Below the pieces are notes generated by a model. The model was not told where the DNA came from. It saw only the letters and a list, made by a program, of their open reading frames with translations, and searched no databases. Shown piece by piece: positions 9,038-16,907 of a DNA stretch of 64,000 nt; the stretch's first letter is position 1; every line of letters starts with the position of its first letter. This DNA is from Lentisphaeria bacterium (GTDB lineage Bacteria; Verrucomicrobiota; Lentisphaeria; Victivallales; UBA1829): assembly GCA_003526375.1 (NCBI GenBank), contig DPDG01000077.1, forward strand, positions 1 to 64,000. The letters run 5' to 3'. The position numbers and the translations under genes were made by a program.

Positions 9038-10381
9038 ATGATTGTGCCGTATATTGCGAATACTGAAAGTGATCGCGCGGAGATGCTGAAAGCCGCGGGC
9101 TTTTCGAGCCTGGAGGATATGTGGGAGAAGGCGGGCGTCCGTTTCCCGTATCCGGCGCTGGAGGGAATTCCGGAGGGGAAATCCGAATACGAGGTCGTCA
9201 GGCATCTCGAACATCTTGCGAACATGAATGCCACGGATCTCATTAACTTCGTCGGCGGCGGATATTACGACCACGTTATTCCGTCTGTCGTCGACAGCAT
9301 TGTCTCCCGCGGAGAATTCTATACCGCCTATACCCCGTACCAGCCGGAAGCCTCGCAGGGAACGCTTCAGGCGATTTACGAGTATCAGACCGCAATGTGC
9401 CGCCTGACCGGCATGGAGGTTTCCAACGCGAGCCTTTACGACGGCGGGACGGCGCTTTTTGAAGCGATGATGATGTCTGTCAAGATCACCGGCAGGAGGC
9501 AGGTTGTGATTTCCGGCGCGGTTTCTCCGATTTTCCGCCGCATGATCGAGTGTTATTGCAGCAATCTGGATGTGGAACGGGTCGAGGTCGGAGCGGGCAC
9601 GGGAACGGATTCCAATCTTGAGAATCTCAAGCGTGCGGTCAATGAAAACACAGCGTGCGTGATCGTCCAGTACCCGAACTTCTTCGGAGAGATCGAGGAC
9701 CTCAGCAGTGTGGCGGCCTCCGCCCATGCGAACGGCGCACTGGCTGTCTGTTCGACTTATCCGATTGCTTTGAGCGTCCTGAAAACTCCGGGAGAGATGG
9801 GGTTTGACATTGTGACGGGGGAGGGGCAGAGCCTCGGTATCCCGTTGAGTTTCGGCGGTCCGTACCTCGGTTTCATGACCGTCAGAAGCAAATACATGCG
9901 CAAGATGCCCGGACGTATTGTCGGGCGTACGAAGGATCTGGACGGCAGGGACGGTTTTGTTTTGACGCTTCAGACACGGGAGCAGCACATCCGTCGCGAA
10001 CATGCCACAAGCAATATCTGTTCCAACGAGAGCCTCTGCGCTCTTTCCGCCCTGATTTACCTGACCGCCGTCGGCAAGCAGGGGTTTGTGGATATCGGCA
10101 ATCTCTGCATGTCGAAAGCGGTGTTCGCAAGAAACGAACTTCTGAAAATCAAGGGCGTGGAACCGGTCGGCAGCGGCGTCTTTTTCAATGAGTTCGTCAT
10201 TCAGGTGCCGTGTGATTCCTCGGAACTGGCGGGCAAGCTGATCGACAAGGGATTCGCGGCGGGCTTCCCGCTGGGGCGGTATTACGCGGACAGGCGCGAC
10301 CAGATGCTGATCGCGGTAACGGAAAAACGCACGAAAGAAGAGATCAAGGCTCTCGCAAACGCAATGGAGGCATTACTGTGA
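9038..10381 (+). CDS. gcvPA: Glycine dehydrogenase (decarboxylating) subunit 1
   Basis: This 447-residue protein is the N-terminal half of the split P-protein of the glycine cleavage system. The P-protein decarboxylates glycine on PLP and passes the aminomethyl group to the lipoyl H-protein. Family signatures include the start MIVPYIANTESDRAEML, FVGGGYYDHVIPSVVD, YTPYQPEASQGTLQ and GPYLGFMTVR. I use ATG 9038 with AGAGGGAG just upstream; longer versions from 8954 have no family match. The stop overlaps the gcvPB start by 4 bp (GTGA), as expected for subunits made in equal amounts. No gcvT or gcvH lies in the window. Confidence 0.95.
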   Translation: MIVPYIANTESDRAEMLKAAGFSSLEDMWEKAGVRFPYPALEGIPEGKSEYEVVRHLEHLANMNATDLINFVGGGYYDHVIPSVVDSIVSRGEFYTAYTPYQPEASQGTLQAIYEYQTAMCRLTGMEVSNASLYDGGTALFEAMMMSVKITGRRQVVISGAVSPIFRRMIECYCSNLDVERVEVGAGTGTDSNLENLKRAVNENTACVIVQYPNFFGEIEDLSSVAASAHANGALAVCSTYPIALSVLKTPGEMGFDIVTGEGQSLGIPLSFGGPYLGFMTVRSKYMRKMPGRIVGRTKDLDGRDGFVLTLQTREQHIRREHATSNICSNESLCALSALIYLTAVGKQGFVDIGNLCMSKAVFARNELLKIKGVEPVGSGVFFNEFVIQVPCDSSELAGKLIDKGFAAGFPLGRYYADRRDQMLIAVTEKRTKEEIKALANAMEALL

Positions 10382-11829
10382 AACTGATTTATGAATCCGG
10401 CAGGCCCGGCCGCACCGGTTCCGTCCTTCCCGTTCTGGATGTTCCCCAGGGATGCGCGGTGCCGCCGTCGCTCAGGCGGACTGAAACCGCAGGGCTTCCC
10501 GAAGTGTCCGAACTTGAGACGGTGCGCCATTTTACGAATCTCAGCCGCATGAACATGAGCGTGGATACGAATTTTTATCCGCTCGGTTCCTGCACGATGA
10601 AATACAATCCGAAATCCCATGAGAAGATCGTGCGGATGCCCGGTTTTGCCGAACTGCATCCGCTTCTGCCCCAGCTCCGTCACGGCGGCGTGCTGACGCA
10701 GGGGGCTTTAACGGTGATTTATGAAACGGAGCGTATGCTGAGCGAGATTCTCGGCTTTTCGCAGACCACGATGCAGCCGATGGCGGGTGCTCACGGCGAG
10801 TTGACCGGAGTCATGCTGATCGCCGCATACCATAAATCGCGCAGGGATTCCGCGCGGAAAATCATGCTGATTCCCGACGCCGCCCACGGAACGAATCCCG
10901 CAAGCGCATCCGTCGCCGGTTTTACGACGAAAGTGGTGCCGAGCGATGAAAACGGCAATGTCGATCTGGAAGCGTTGAAAGGCTTGCTCTCCCCCGAGGT
11001 CGCCGGCATCATGCTGACCTGCCCGAATACGCTCGGGCTGTTCGATCCGAACGTGAAAGAGATCTGTTCGCTGGTCCACGGCGTCGGCGGGCTCTGTTAC
11101 TGCGACGGCGCGAATTTCAATGCGATCATCGGGCGTCTGCGCCCCGGCGATGTCGGCTTCGATGTGATGCACGTCAATATCCATAAGACTTTTTCGACTC
11201 CTCATGGCGGAGGCGGCCCCGGTTCCGGGCCTGTCGGCGTGGCGGAGAAGCTGGTGCCGTTCCTGCCCGTTTCGCGTGTCGTGCGCCGGTCGGACGGCAT
11301 GTGCGTGCTGGAGTATGAACACCCCGAATCCATCGGTTACATTGCGCCGTTCTACGGCAATTTCGGAGTGATCCTCCGTGCCTACGCCTACCTGCTGACT
11401 CTCGGTCGCAGGGGACTGGTGCGGATCAGCGAGAATGCGGTTTTGAACGCGAACTACATCATGGCGGCGCTGAAGCCTTATTATGACCGCAAGTATGACC
11501 GCGTCTGTATGCATGAATGTGTCTTTTCCGCCTCAAGGCAGGTGAAAGAGGGGGGCGTACATGCTCTGGATGTCGCAAAGGCTCTGATTGACCGGGGAAT
11601 TCATCCTCCGACGATCTATTTCCCGCTGATCGTGCCGGAGGCTCTGATGATTGAGCCCACGGAGACCGAATCGCGGGAAGACATGGATGTTTTCATCCGG
11701 GCGATGATCGAGATTGCGGAACTTGCAGAAAAGTCGCCGGAATCGTTGAAGGCGTGTCCTCTCAACATGCCGGTGAAGCGTCTGGATGAAACGGCGGCGG
11801 CGAGAAAACCGGATCTTTCCTGCTGCTGA
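10378..11829 (+). CDS. gcvPB: Glycine dehydrogenase (decarboxylating) subunit 2
   Basis: This 483-residue subunit is the PLP-carrying half of the split P-protein. The PLP lysine is Lys270 in NIHKTFSTPHGGGGPGSGP, followed by the glycine-rich loop of the family. SRMNMSVDTNFYPLGSCTMK and MQPMAGAHGELTG are further signatures. Translation starts at GTG 10378, inside the gcvPA stop (GTGA overlap). The subunit works as an alpha2beta2 enzyme with GcvPA and needs H- and T-proteins encoded elsewhere. The length is normal for the family and no defect is seen. Confidence 0.95.
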   Translation: MKLIYESGRPGRTGSVLPVLDVPQGCAVPPSLRRTETAGLPEVSELETVRHFTNLSRMNMSVDTNFYPLGSCTMKYNPKSHEKIVRMPGFAELHPLLPQLRHGGVLTQGALTVIYETERMLSEILGFSQTTMQPMAGAHGELTGVMLIAAYHKSRRDSARKIMLIPDAAHGTNPASASVAGFTTKVVPSDENGNVDLEALKGLLSPEVAGIMLTCPNTLGLFDPNVKEICSLVHGVGGLCYCDGANFNAIIGRLRPGDVGFDVMHVNIHKTFSTPHGGGGPGSGPVGVAEKLVPFLPVSRVVRRSDGMCVLEYEHPESIGYIAPFYGNFGVILRAYAYLLTLGRRGLVRISENAVLNANYIMAALKPYYDRKYDRVCMHECVFSASRQVKEGGVHALDVAKALIDRGIHPPTIYFPLIVPEALMIEPTETESREDMDVFIRAMIEIAELAEKSPESLKACPLNMPVKRLDETAAARKPDLSCC

Positions 11830-11946
11830 CCTTTTCTCTGCGGAAAAAGATTCCCCGATTTGCATTTTCCGCAGACAGAGGTTACATTAAGGCGCTTATT
11901 TATGATTGATATTTTCAATCCAAAACATTTTTTGGAGAATAACAAT

Positions 11947-12291
11947 ATGGAACTGAAAGTAATAAAAGCAGACGGCGACTATACGCATGTGGCGCTTTGC
12001 GGACGGCTTGACATTGATGGAGTGACGTCGGTCGAGATGAATTTTACAAATGTTGTCAGCGCCAAGGGAAAACCCGCGATTGTGGATATGACGGAAGTCA
12101 GTTTTATCGCCTCTCTGGGGATGCGTATGCTGTTGAGCGCGGCGAAAGCCCTGCGCGCCAACGGAGCGAAGCTTGTCATCTACAATCCGCAGCCTGTCGT
12201 GCTGGAAGCGCTTCAGACTGCCGGTTTTGCCGCAGTAATGCCGATAGAGAACGATTTTTCAAAAGCATTGACTCTTTTGAAGAACGCCTGA
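11947..12291 (+). CDS. STAS-domain anti-sigma factor antagonist (SpoIIAA/RsbV-like)
   Basis: This 114-residue single-domain STAS protein carries GRLDIDGVTSVE near the N terminus and the phosphorylation loop FIASLGMRMLL with Ser56. In partner switching, the unphosphorylated antagonist binds the anti-sigma kinase and frees the sigma factor; the kinase phosphorylates this serine to reverse it. The start at ATG 11947 has GGAG 9 bp upstream; an upstream in-frame ATG at 11860 would add 29 unrelated residues. It is followed 35 bp later by the matching kinase gene. No sigma factor or PP2C phosphatase gene is adjacent. Confidence 0.88.
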   Translation: MELKVIKADGDYTHVALCGRLDIDGVTSVEMNFTNVVSAKGKPAIVDMTEVSFIASLGMRMLLSAAKALRANGAKLVIYNPQPVVLEALQTAGFAAVMPIENDFSKALTLLKNA

Positions 12292-12326
12292 CCGTCTGAT
12301 GGTTTCCGCAGGGAAGGGAGCAGGGC

Positions 12327-12734
12327 ATGTCCGGTAAACTGGAATTCAATCTGCGCAACTGTCTCAAGGATGTTTCCGATTCTCTGCTTTTCATTCGCCG
12401 TTTTGCGGAGGAGGCGGGGCTGTCGGAGCGCCAGAGTTATGTCCTGAATCTTGCCTACGAGGAACTGGCGACCAATATTGTGAAGTACGGTTTCGACGAT
12501 GCTTCCGGGCATTGGATCAAGGTTCTGCTGGAAAATAATGCGAAAGGTGTGTTCCTGACGCTGATGGATGACGGCCGCGAGTTTGATCCGCAGAGTGTTT
12601 CGGCGCCGGATTTGTCAATGAATCTGGATGCGCGTGAAATCGGCGGAGTCGGGCTCCATCTTGTAAAAGAAATGGCATGTTCCATTGCATATTCCCGTGA
12701 AAACGGCTGGAATATCGTCAAAGTTCAAATATAA
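12327..12734 (+). CDS. Anti-sigma factor serine kinase (RsbW/SpoIIAB-like ATPase)
   Basis: The 135-residue product is a stand-alone GHKL ATPase domain. It has the N box NLAYEELATN (Glu45/46, Asn50), the G1 box DDGREFDP and the G2 box REIGGVGLHLV. Such proteins bind a sigma factor or another effector and phosphorylate a STAS antagonist. The partner is very likely the STAS protein just upstream. A purine-rich GGGAGCAGGG precedes the ATG. The sequence lies towards the RsbW-like group found in many Gram-negative phyla, where targets are often not sigma factors. Confidence 0.88.
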   Translation: MSGKLEFNLRNCLKDVSDSLLFIRRFAEEAGLSERQSYVLNLAYEELATNIVKYGFDDASGHWIKVLLENNAKGVFLTLMDDGREFDPQSVSAPDLSMNLDAREIGGVGLHLVKEMACSIAYSRENGWNIVKVQI

Positions 12735-12741
12735 AGTCATT

Positions 12742-12825
12742 GCACGAGTGGCGGAATGGCAGACGCGCTGGATTTAGGTTCCAGTTCCGTAAGGAGTGCA
12801 GGTTCAAGTCCTGTCTCGTGCACCA
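12742..12825 (+). tRNA. tRNA-Leu (anticodon UAG)
   Basis: GCACGAG (12742-12748) pairs with CTCGTGC (12815-12821) as a perfect 7-bp acceptor stem, followed by discriminator A and an encoded CCA end. The anticodon stem CTGGA/TCCAG encloses loop TTTAGGT with anticodon TAG at 12775-12777. A class II variable arm (TTCCGTAAGGAGT region) and the T loop TTCAAGT are present, as expected for leucine tRNA. Confidence 0.95.
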
Positions 12826-12929
12826 TATTCGACAGTTTTCCCGAGTGCGGCGGGGACTTCCGTATCCGGATTAAAAAAATGCGGCATTCCGTCTGTTTTT
12901 TCCGTGGATGCCGCCGTATTGAGGTGAAT

Positions 12930-13661
12930 ATGAGATATGGGAAAGTGGTTGAAGCGAAATTCCTGAGTCGTCCCAACCGTTTTATTGCAGAGGTCGCGGC
13001 GGAGGAAGGAACGTGTACGGCTCATGTCAAGAATACCGGACGGTGCAGGGAATTGCTGATTCCCGGATGCACGGTATATCTTTCCGTTTCAGATCGTCCG
13101 GGGCGGAAGACGAAGTATGATCTGATCTGTGTCGAGAAAACGAGGGACGCCAAATCGCCGCTGCTTGTCAACGTGGATTCCCAGATTCCCAATGCCGCCG
13201 CCGGAGAATGGCTCCCTAAAAGCGGCATGTTTTCAGCCGGAGCCGTAATCCGGCGCGAAGTGAAATACCGCAATTCCCGTTTTGATTTTTTCATCGAGGA
13301 CGGACCCCGGAAAATATTTCTTGAGGTGAAAGGCGTCACTCTGGAGAAAAACGGAACCGCTATGTTTCCCGATGCGCCGACGGAGCGGGGAGTAAAACAT
13401 GTCCATGAACTGACGGAGTGCGTCGCGGACGGTTTTGAAGCATATGTCATGTTTGTCATACAGATGGGCGAAGTATGCCGGTTCCTGCCGAACGACACGA
13501 CGCATCCGGCTTTTGGAGACGCCCTCCGGACCGCGGCGGAACGGGGGGTGAAGCTGCTTGCCCTGAATTGCCGGGTCACGCCGGATTCCATTGAGATCAA
13601 TGTGCCGGTTCAGGTGGACCTGGCGAAGCAGACGGATCATAAAGACGGTTCCTGCGTCTGA
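12930..13661 (+). CDS. sfsA: SfsA family DNA/RNA nuclease homologue
   Basis: The 243-residue protein matches the SfsA family: an N-terminal OB-like part (FIAEVAAEEGTCTAHVKNTGRCRELL) and a C-terminal nuclease-like fold with DFFIEDGPRKIFLEVKGVTLE (metal-binding Asp/Glu-x-Lys pattern) and FPDAPTERGVKHVHEL. Escherichia coli SfsA was first linked to sugar fermentation and later shown to bind and cut nucleic acid; its role is still unclear. ATG 12930 is preceded by GAGGTG; an upstream in-frame region overlaps the tRNA and is not coding. The gene begins about 100 bp after tRNA-Leu and may share its transcript. Confidence 0.93.
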   Translation: MRYGKVVEAKFLSRPNRFIAEVAAEEGTCTAHVKNTGRCRELLIPGCTVYLSVSDRPGRKTKYDLICVEKTRDAKSPLLVNVDSQIPNAAAGEWLPKSGMFSAGAVIRREVKYRNSRFDFFIEDGPRKIFLEVKGVTLEKNGTAMFPDAPTERGVKHVHELTECVADGFEAYVMFVIQMGEVCRFLPNDTTHPAFGDALRTAAERGVKLLALNCRVTPDSIEINVPVQVDLAKQTDHKDGSCV

Positions 13662-13720
13662 CAGGGCGCATTGACGTTCTTCACGCACGGATTTTCTTTT
13701 TGCTTTATTCCGGATTTGAT

Positions 13721-13749
13721 TTGAAAGACATTTCTTCCTGTGCTAGACT
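13721..13749 (+). promoter_or_regulatory. Sigma70-like promoter for the alcohol dehydrogenase gene
   Basis: TTGAAA at 13721-13726 and TAGACT at 13744-13749 are separated by 17 bp, 24 bp ahead of the ATG at 13774. The -10 is imperfect, so this is a moderate-strength prediction. Confidence 0.5.
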
Positions 13750-13773
13750 ACTGGGAAAAACAGGAGATACACG

Positions 13774-14898
13774 ATGACATACGCACCTTTTACCCTGACC
13801 TATCCGTCCAGAATCATCTTTGAGATTGGCGGCGCCGCGCGCCTGGCGCAGGAGCTTGCCTCTTTCCGGCGGATTCTGCTTGTAACCGGTTCCCATTTCA
13901 GCGGAACGGAGGATTTCGATAAGATCATGGAGAGTCTCAGGGGCTTTGAAGTGCGCCATGAAAGCGGGATTCATCCGGAACCGCCTCTGGAAGATGTGGA
14001 CCGGCTCATTTGCGCCGGACGTGAATTCAAGGCGGATTGCGTCGTCGCCATCGGAGGCGGAAGCATCATAGATTCCGCGAAGGCCGCCGCCGCGCTGATT
14101 CCGCTCGACGGCTGGTGTGCGGATTATTTCACCGGAAAAAAGGAGATTCCGGGGAAAGGGCTCTTTTTTGCCGCATTGCCGACCAGTTCGGGGACGGGGG
14201 CGGAAATCACAAACAATTCCGTATTGACGGACCCCGCGACGAAAATCAAGAAGTCGCTGCGGCATCCTTCGATGGTCGCGGATGTCGCGATCGCGGACCC
14301 TGTCCTGACGCTCTCCTGTCCGCCGTCCCAGACCGCCGCGAGTGGTCTGGATGCTTTTGTACAGGCGTTCGAGTCCTGCACATCTCCGAAAGCGTCTTCG
14401 GTTTCGCGTGCGCTTTCCTATGCGGCGATCCGCCGGATCAGGGAAAACCTCCTGAACGCCTGCCGGTATCCGTCTGTTCTTGACTACCGTACCGGCATGA
14501 GCGAAGGAAGCCTGCTTTCGGCGATGGCGTTTTCTCAGACGGGGCTGGGAGCGATCCACGGGCTCGCCCATCCGATCGGTTCTCTGCTTCATGTGCCTCA
14601 TGGAAAAGCGTGTGCAACCCTGATCCCTGCGATTGTCGCATGGAATCTGCCGTGCTGCCGCGAGGAATATGCGGCGATTGCCCGGGAGTGCGGTTTCGGC
14701 TCTGCAGCGGAGGATTTTCTGGACGGTGCCTTGGAGCTTTGCCGTGCTTTGGAGGTCCGTGCGGATTTTTCTGAATATGGGTTGAATGAGTCGCACTTTG
14801 ACTTCATTGTAAAGAACTGCCGGAGTGCGAGCATGAAATTGAATCCGCGACCCATGACGGACGATGATGTGCGGAAACTTCTGAAGACGCTGGTCTGA
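13774..14898 (+). CDS. Iron-containing alcohol dehydrogenase family protein
   Basis: This 374-residue type III alcohol dehydrogenase would reduce aldehydes or oxidise alcohols with NAD(P)H in the cytosol. It has the nucleotide-binding motif AIGGGSIIDSAKA, the TSSGTGAE signature and the metal region SGLDAFVQAFES, AIHGLAHPIG, HVPHGKAC. In FucO/DhaT-type enzymes the position four after the first metal Asp is His; here it is Gln, a change known from some subgroups, so the metal may differ. It is monocistronic with its own promoter, AGGAG before the ATG. The substrate is unknown; a fermentation or 1,2-propanediol/lactaldehyde-type role is possible. Confidence 0.88.
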   Translation: MTYAPFTLTYPSRIIFEIGGAARLAQELASFRRILLVTGSHFSGTEDFDKIMESLRGFEVRHESGIHPEPPLEDVDRLICAGREFKADCVVAIGGGSIIDSAKAAAALIPLDGWCADYFTGKKEIPGKGLFFAALPTSSGTGAEITNNSVLTDPATKIKKSLRHPSMVADVAIADPVLTLSCPPSQTAASGLDAFVQAFESCTSPKASSVSRALSYAAIRRIRENLLNACRYPSVLDYRTGMSEGSLLSAMAFSQTGLGAIHGLAHPIGSLLHVPHGKACATLIPAIVAWNLPCCREEYAAIARECGFGSAAEDFLDGALELCRALEVRADFSEYGLNESHFDFIVKNCRSASMKLNPRPMTDDDVRKLLKTLV

Positions 14899-15064
14899 CT
14901 GAAGATAGCGGCTCCCTGCCGTTTCGGTATCTGAAAAGACGTTAAGGTAAAAAATTTAAGTCCGGCTTTTTTTCTGAAGTTTTTGTTTGCCACGTTTCTG
15001 TATTGGGAAATCGCGGGGCAATACTGATTTTTCAGAAAATATTTGTTTTTTTCATTCTTGCCTC

Positions 15065-15111
15065 TTGACAAATTTCCGTTTTCGGATATAATTTATAATA
15101 GCACGAGCTAT
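15065..15111 (+). promoter_or_regulatory. Promoter and palindromic operator candidate of the second cassette
   Basis: TTGACA (15065-15070) and TATAAT (15087-15092) are separated by 16 bp. Six bases past the -10 lies the inverted repeat ATAGC-ACGA-GCTAT (15098-15111), at the expected transcription start. This is a standard site for a LacI-type repressor, and the next gene (15148) encodes one. Autoregulation is inferred. Confidence 0.7.
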
Positions 15112-15147
15112 CAGGTGCCGTAAAATAATTTTGCAAGAGAGTGCGGA

Positions 15148-16164
15148 ATGTCGGTAAAAAAGAAGAAACAGGTAACGATTTCGATGCTGGCTGAATTTGC
15201 CGGCGTATCCCGCGTGGCGGTTTATGCTGCCATGAACCCGGAGAAGAAAACAACGGTCAGCCTCAGCGGGAAGACGCGGGAAAAGATTCTGAGCGCCGCA
15301 AAAGAACTGGGGTATGTGCCCAATGACATGGGACGGACACTGGTTTCGGGGCGGAGCCGTAATGTCGGGCTGCTGCTTCAGTCACACGATTCCCGCATGT
15401 CGCGACGGTTGATTTTTGCCTGCGGGCAGCGCTTCGGCAGGGCCGGGTATATGCTGATCCCGGATACCTCGCAGAACTCCGTGGAGCGGGAACGGGAGAT
15501 TCTTTCCTCCTTCCTGATCAAACGGGTGGACTGCGTTATTGTCGGCTGGCTTGCCTATGAGAAAAATTGCGATCTTCTGGAGCAGTTCGACCGGTGCGGG
15601 ATTCCGATGATCCATCTTCAGAGCCATTCATCGGAATATGCCCGTTCGGCGACGATTGCTTTTGATGAAGCGGCCGTGATGGAGCTGCTGTGCGATTTCC
15701 TGATTCGCAGGGGAAAGAAGCGGATTGGCTATGCCGGTTTCACCGACCGGTGCAGTTTTGCTTCCGCCGACCGTTTCGAGTTTCTGCGGAGAGCCGTGAA
15801 GAAGCATCCGGAACTGATATTGGAGCCTCCGTTTTATGCAGCCTCCGCGATGGACTGCCGGAGTCACGCCGAATCGCTGAAGATGCTTTCATCGCGCCCG
15901 GATGCACTGATCTGCTTCAATGACCAGCTTGCCCAGGTGATGGGAGTGGAACTGAAGTTTGCCGGCCTGGACCCGCTTCATGAGATCACGGTCGCCGGTA
16001 TTGACGGTTACGGGGACGCATTCGATCCTTTACTTCTGCCGTCGGTCAGGCTGCCCGTGGAAAAGCTGGCGGAGACGGCTTTCACGATTTTTGCGTCGGA
16101 GGATTTTCATCAGCAAATCATAAAAATTTCACCTGAAATGGTAGAGAGAGGAGAAATGGAATAA
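15148..16164 (+). CDS. LacI-family transcriptional regulator
   Basis: The 338-residue protein has an N-terminal LacI helix-turn-helix (TISMLAEFAGVSRVAVYAAM) and hinge helix region (GYVPNDMGRTLVSGRSRNVG), then a periplasmic-binding-type effector domain (about 65-335). The recognition helix departs from the common VSxxTVSR pattern (VSRVAVYAA), so its operator probably differs from classical CG-centred LacI sites. The stop at 16162-16164 is 2 bp before the ATG of the pseudopilin gene. It probably represses this cassette in response to a sugar. Confidence 0.92.
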   Translation: MSVKKKKQVTISMLAEFAGVSRVAVYAAMNPEKKTTVSLSGKTREKILSAAKELGYVPNDMGRTLVSGRSRNVGLLLQSHDSRMSRRLIFACGQRFGRAGYMLIPDTSQNSVEREREILSSFLIKRVDCVIVGWLAYEKNCDLLEQFDRCGIPMIHLQSHSSEYARSATIAFDEAAVMELLCDFLIRRGKKRIGYAGFTDRCSFASADRFEFLRRAVKKHPELILEPPFYAASAMDCRSHAESLKMLSSRPDALICFNDQLAQVMGVELKFAGLDPLHEITVAGIDGYGDAFDPLLLPSVRLPVEKLAETAFTIFASEDFHQQIIKISPEMVERGEME

Positions 16165-16166
16165 AA

Positions 16167-16871
16167 ATGAGAAAAAGAATGGATTTTACCTTGATCGAGT
16201 TGCTCATCGTGATTGCGATCATCGCAATTCTTGCCGGTATGCTTCTTCCCGCATTGAACAAGGCGCGGGAAAAAGCGTATGACATTGCCTGTGTGAACAA
16301 TTTGAAACAGATCGGGCTTGCCTTCAATATCTATGCCGGAGATTATAATGACAAGATGGGGTGTTTTGACAACTGGTGGCGATGGGGCGGCGCTCTTCCG
16401 CCGGGACGGACCTCTGTGCTCGGTCTTTCTCTGGAAGAACGGTATCTGACGGACCCCTATATCAAGAATGCAAAGATTGTAACATGTCCTCGCGACAACG
16501 GCAGCCGCCGGGCTGTGCCGATCAATTCCGGATATCGGTCGCTTGTGGATATGTATGGAACAAGCTATGTCGTCAACACCTCCATGATGCGGCAGGATAC
16601 CGATACCGCATCGGCGGACTGGAAATACCGGACTTTTTCATTCGCGCGGACTCCTCATGCCGCCAGGGCAATCCTGCTGGGGGATACGACAATGTACGCG
16701 AATGATCTTCCGAGCTGGCCGGGCGGCGCCGCGCGCTTTTCATGGCATTCGATCGGAAAAATCGTCAATCCGCTGTTGTTTGTGGACGGACATGCCGCCA
16801 TGATTGATATGGGGCGGGTCAAATCGGATGCCAACACATCGGATTTCATGTGGCGGCCCTACAAGAAGTAA
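16167..16871 (+). CDS. Pseudopilin-like protein (prepilin N-terminal domain, H-X-DG tail)
   Basis: This 234-residue product starts with six residues ending in Asp, then FTLIELLIVIAIIAILAGML, a perfect prepilin helix with Glu at mature position 5 but no Gly before the cleavage site. The helix is followed by LNKAREKAYDIACVNNLKQIGLAFNIYAGDY, a stretch conserved in this phylum's pseudopilins. The C-terminal end has WHSIGKIVNPLLFVDGHAA, a spaced-out H...DG motif. A GGAG-containing site lies inside the regulator's last codons, so translation is likely coupled. It belongs to the same family as the proteins at 1235 and 45076. Confidence 0.92.
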   Translation: MRKRMDFTLIELLIVIAIIAILAGMLLPALNKAREKAYDIACVNNLKQIGLAFNIYAGDYNDKMGCFDNWWRWGGALPPGRTSVLGLSLEERYLTDPYIKNAKIVTCPRDNGSRRAVPINSGYRSLVDMYGTSYVVNTSMMRQDTDTASADWKYRTFSFARTPHAARAILLGDTTMYANDLPSWPGGAARFSWHSIGKIVNPLLFVDGHAAMIDMGRVKSDANTSDFMWRPYKK

Positions 16872-16907
16872 CGTATGATTCAACAAGAAAATAAAAGGAA
16901 GAAAGTA

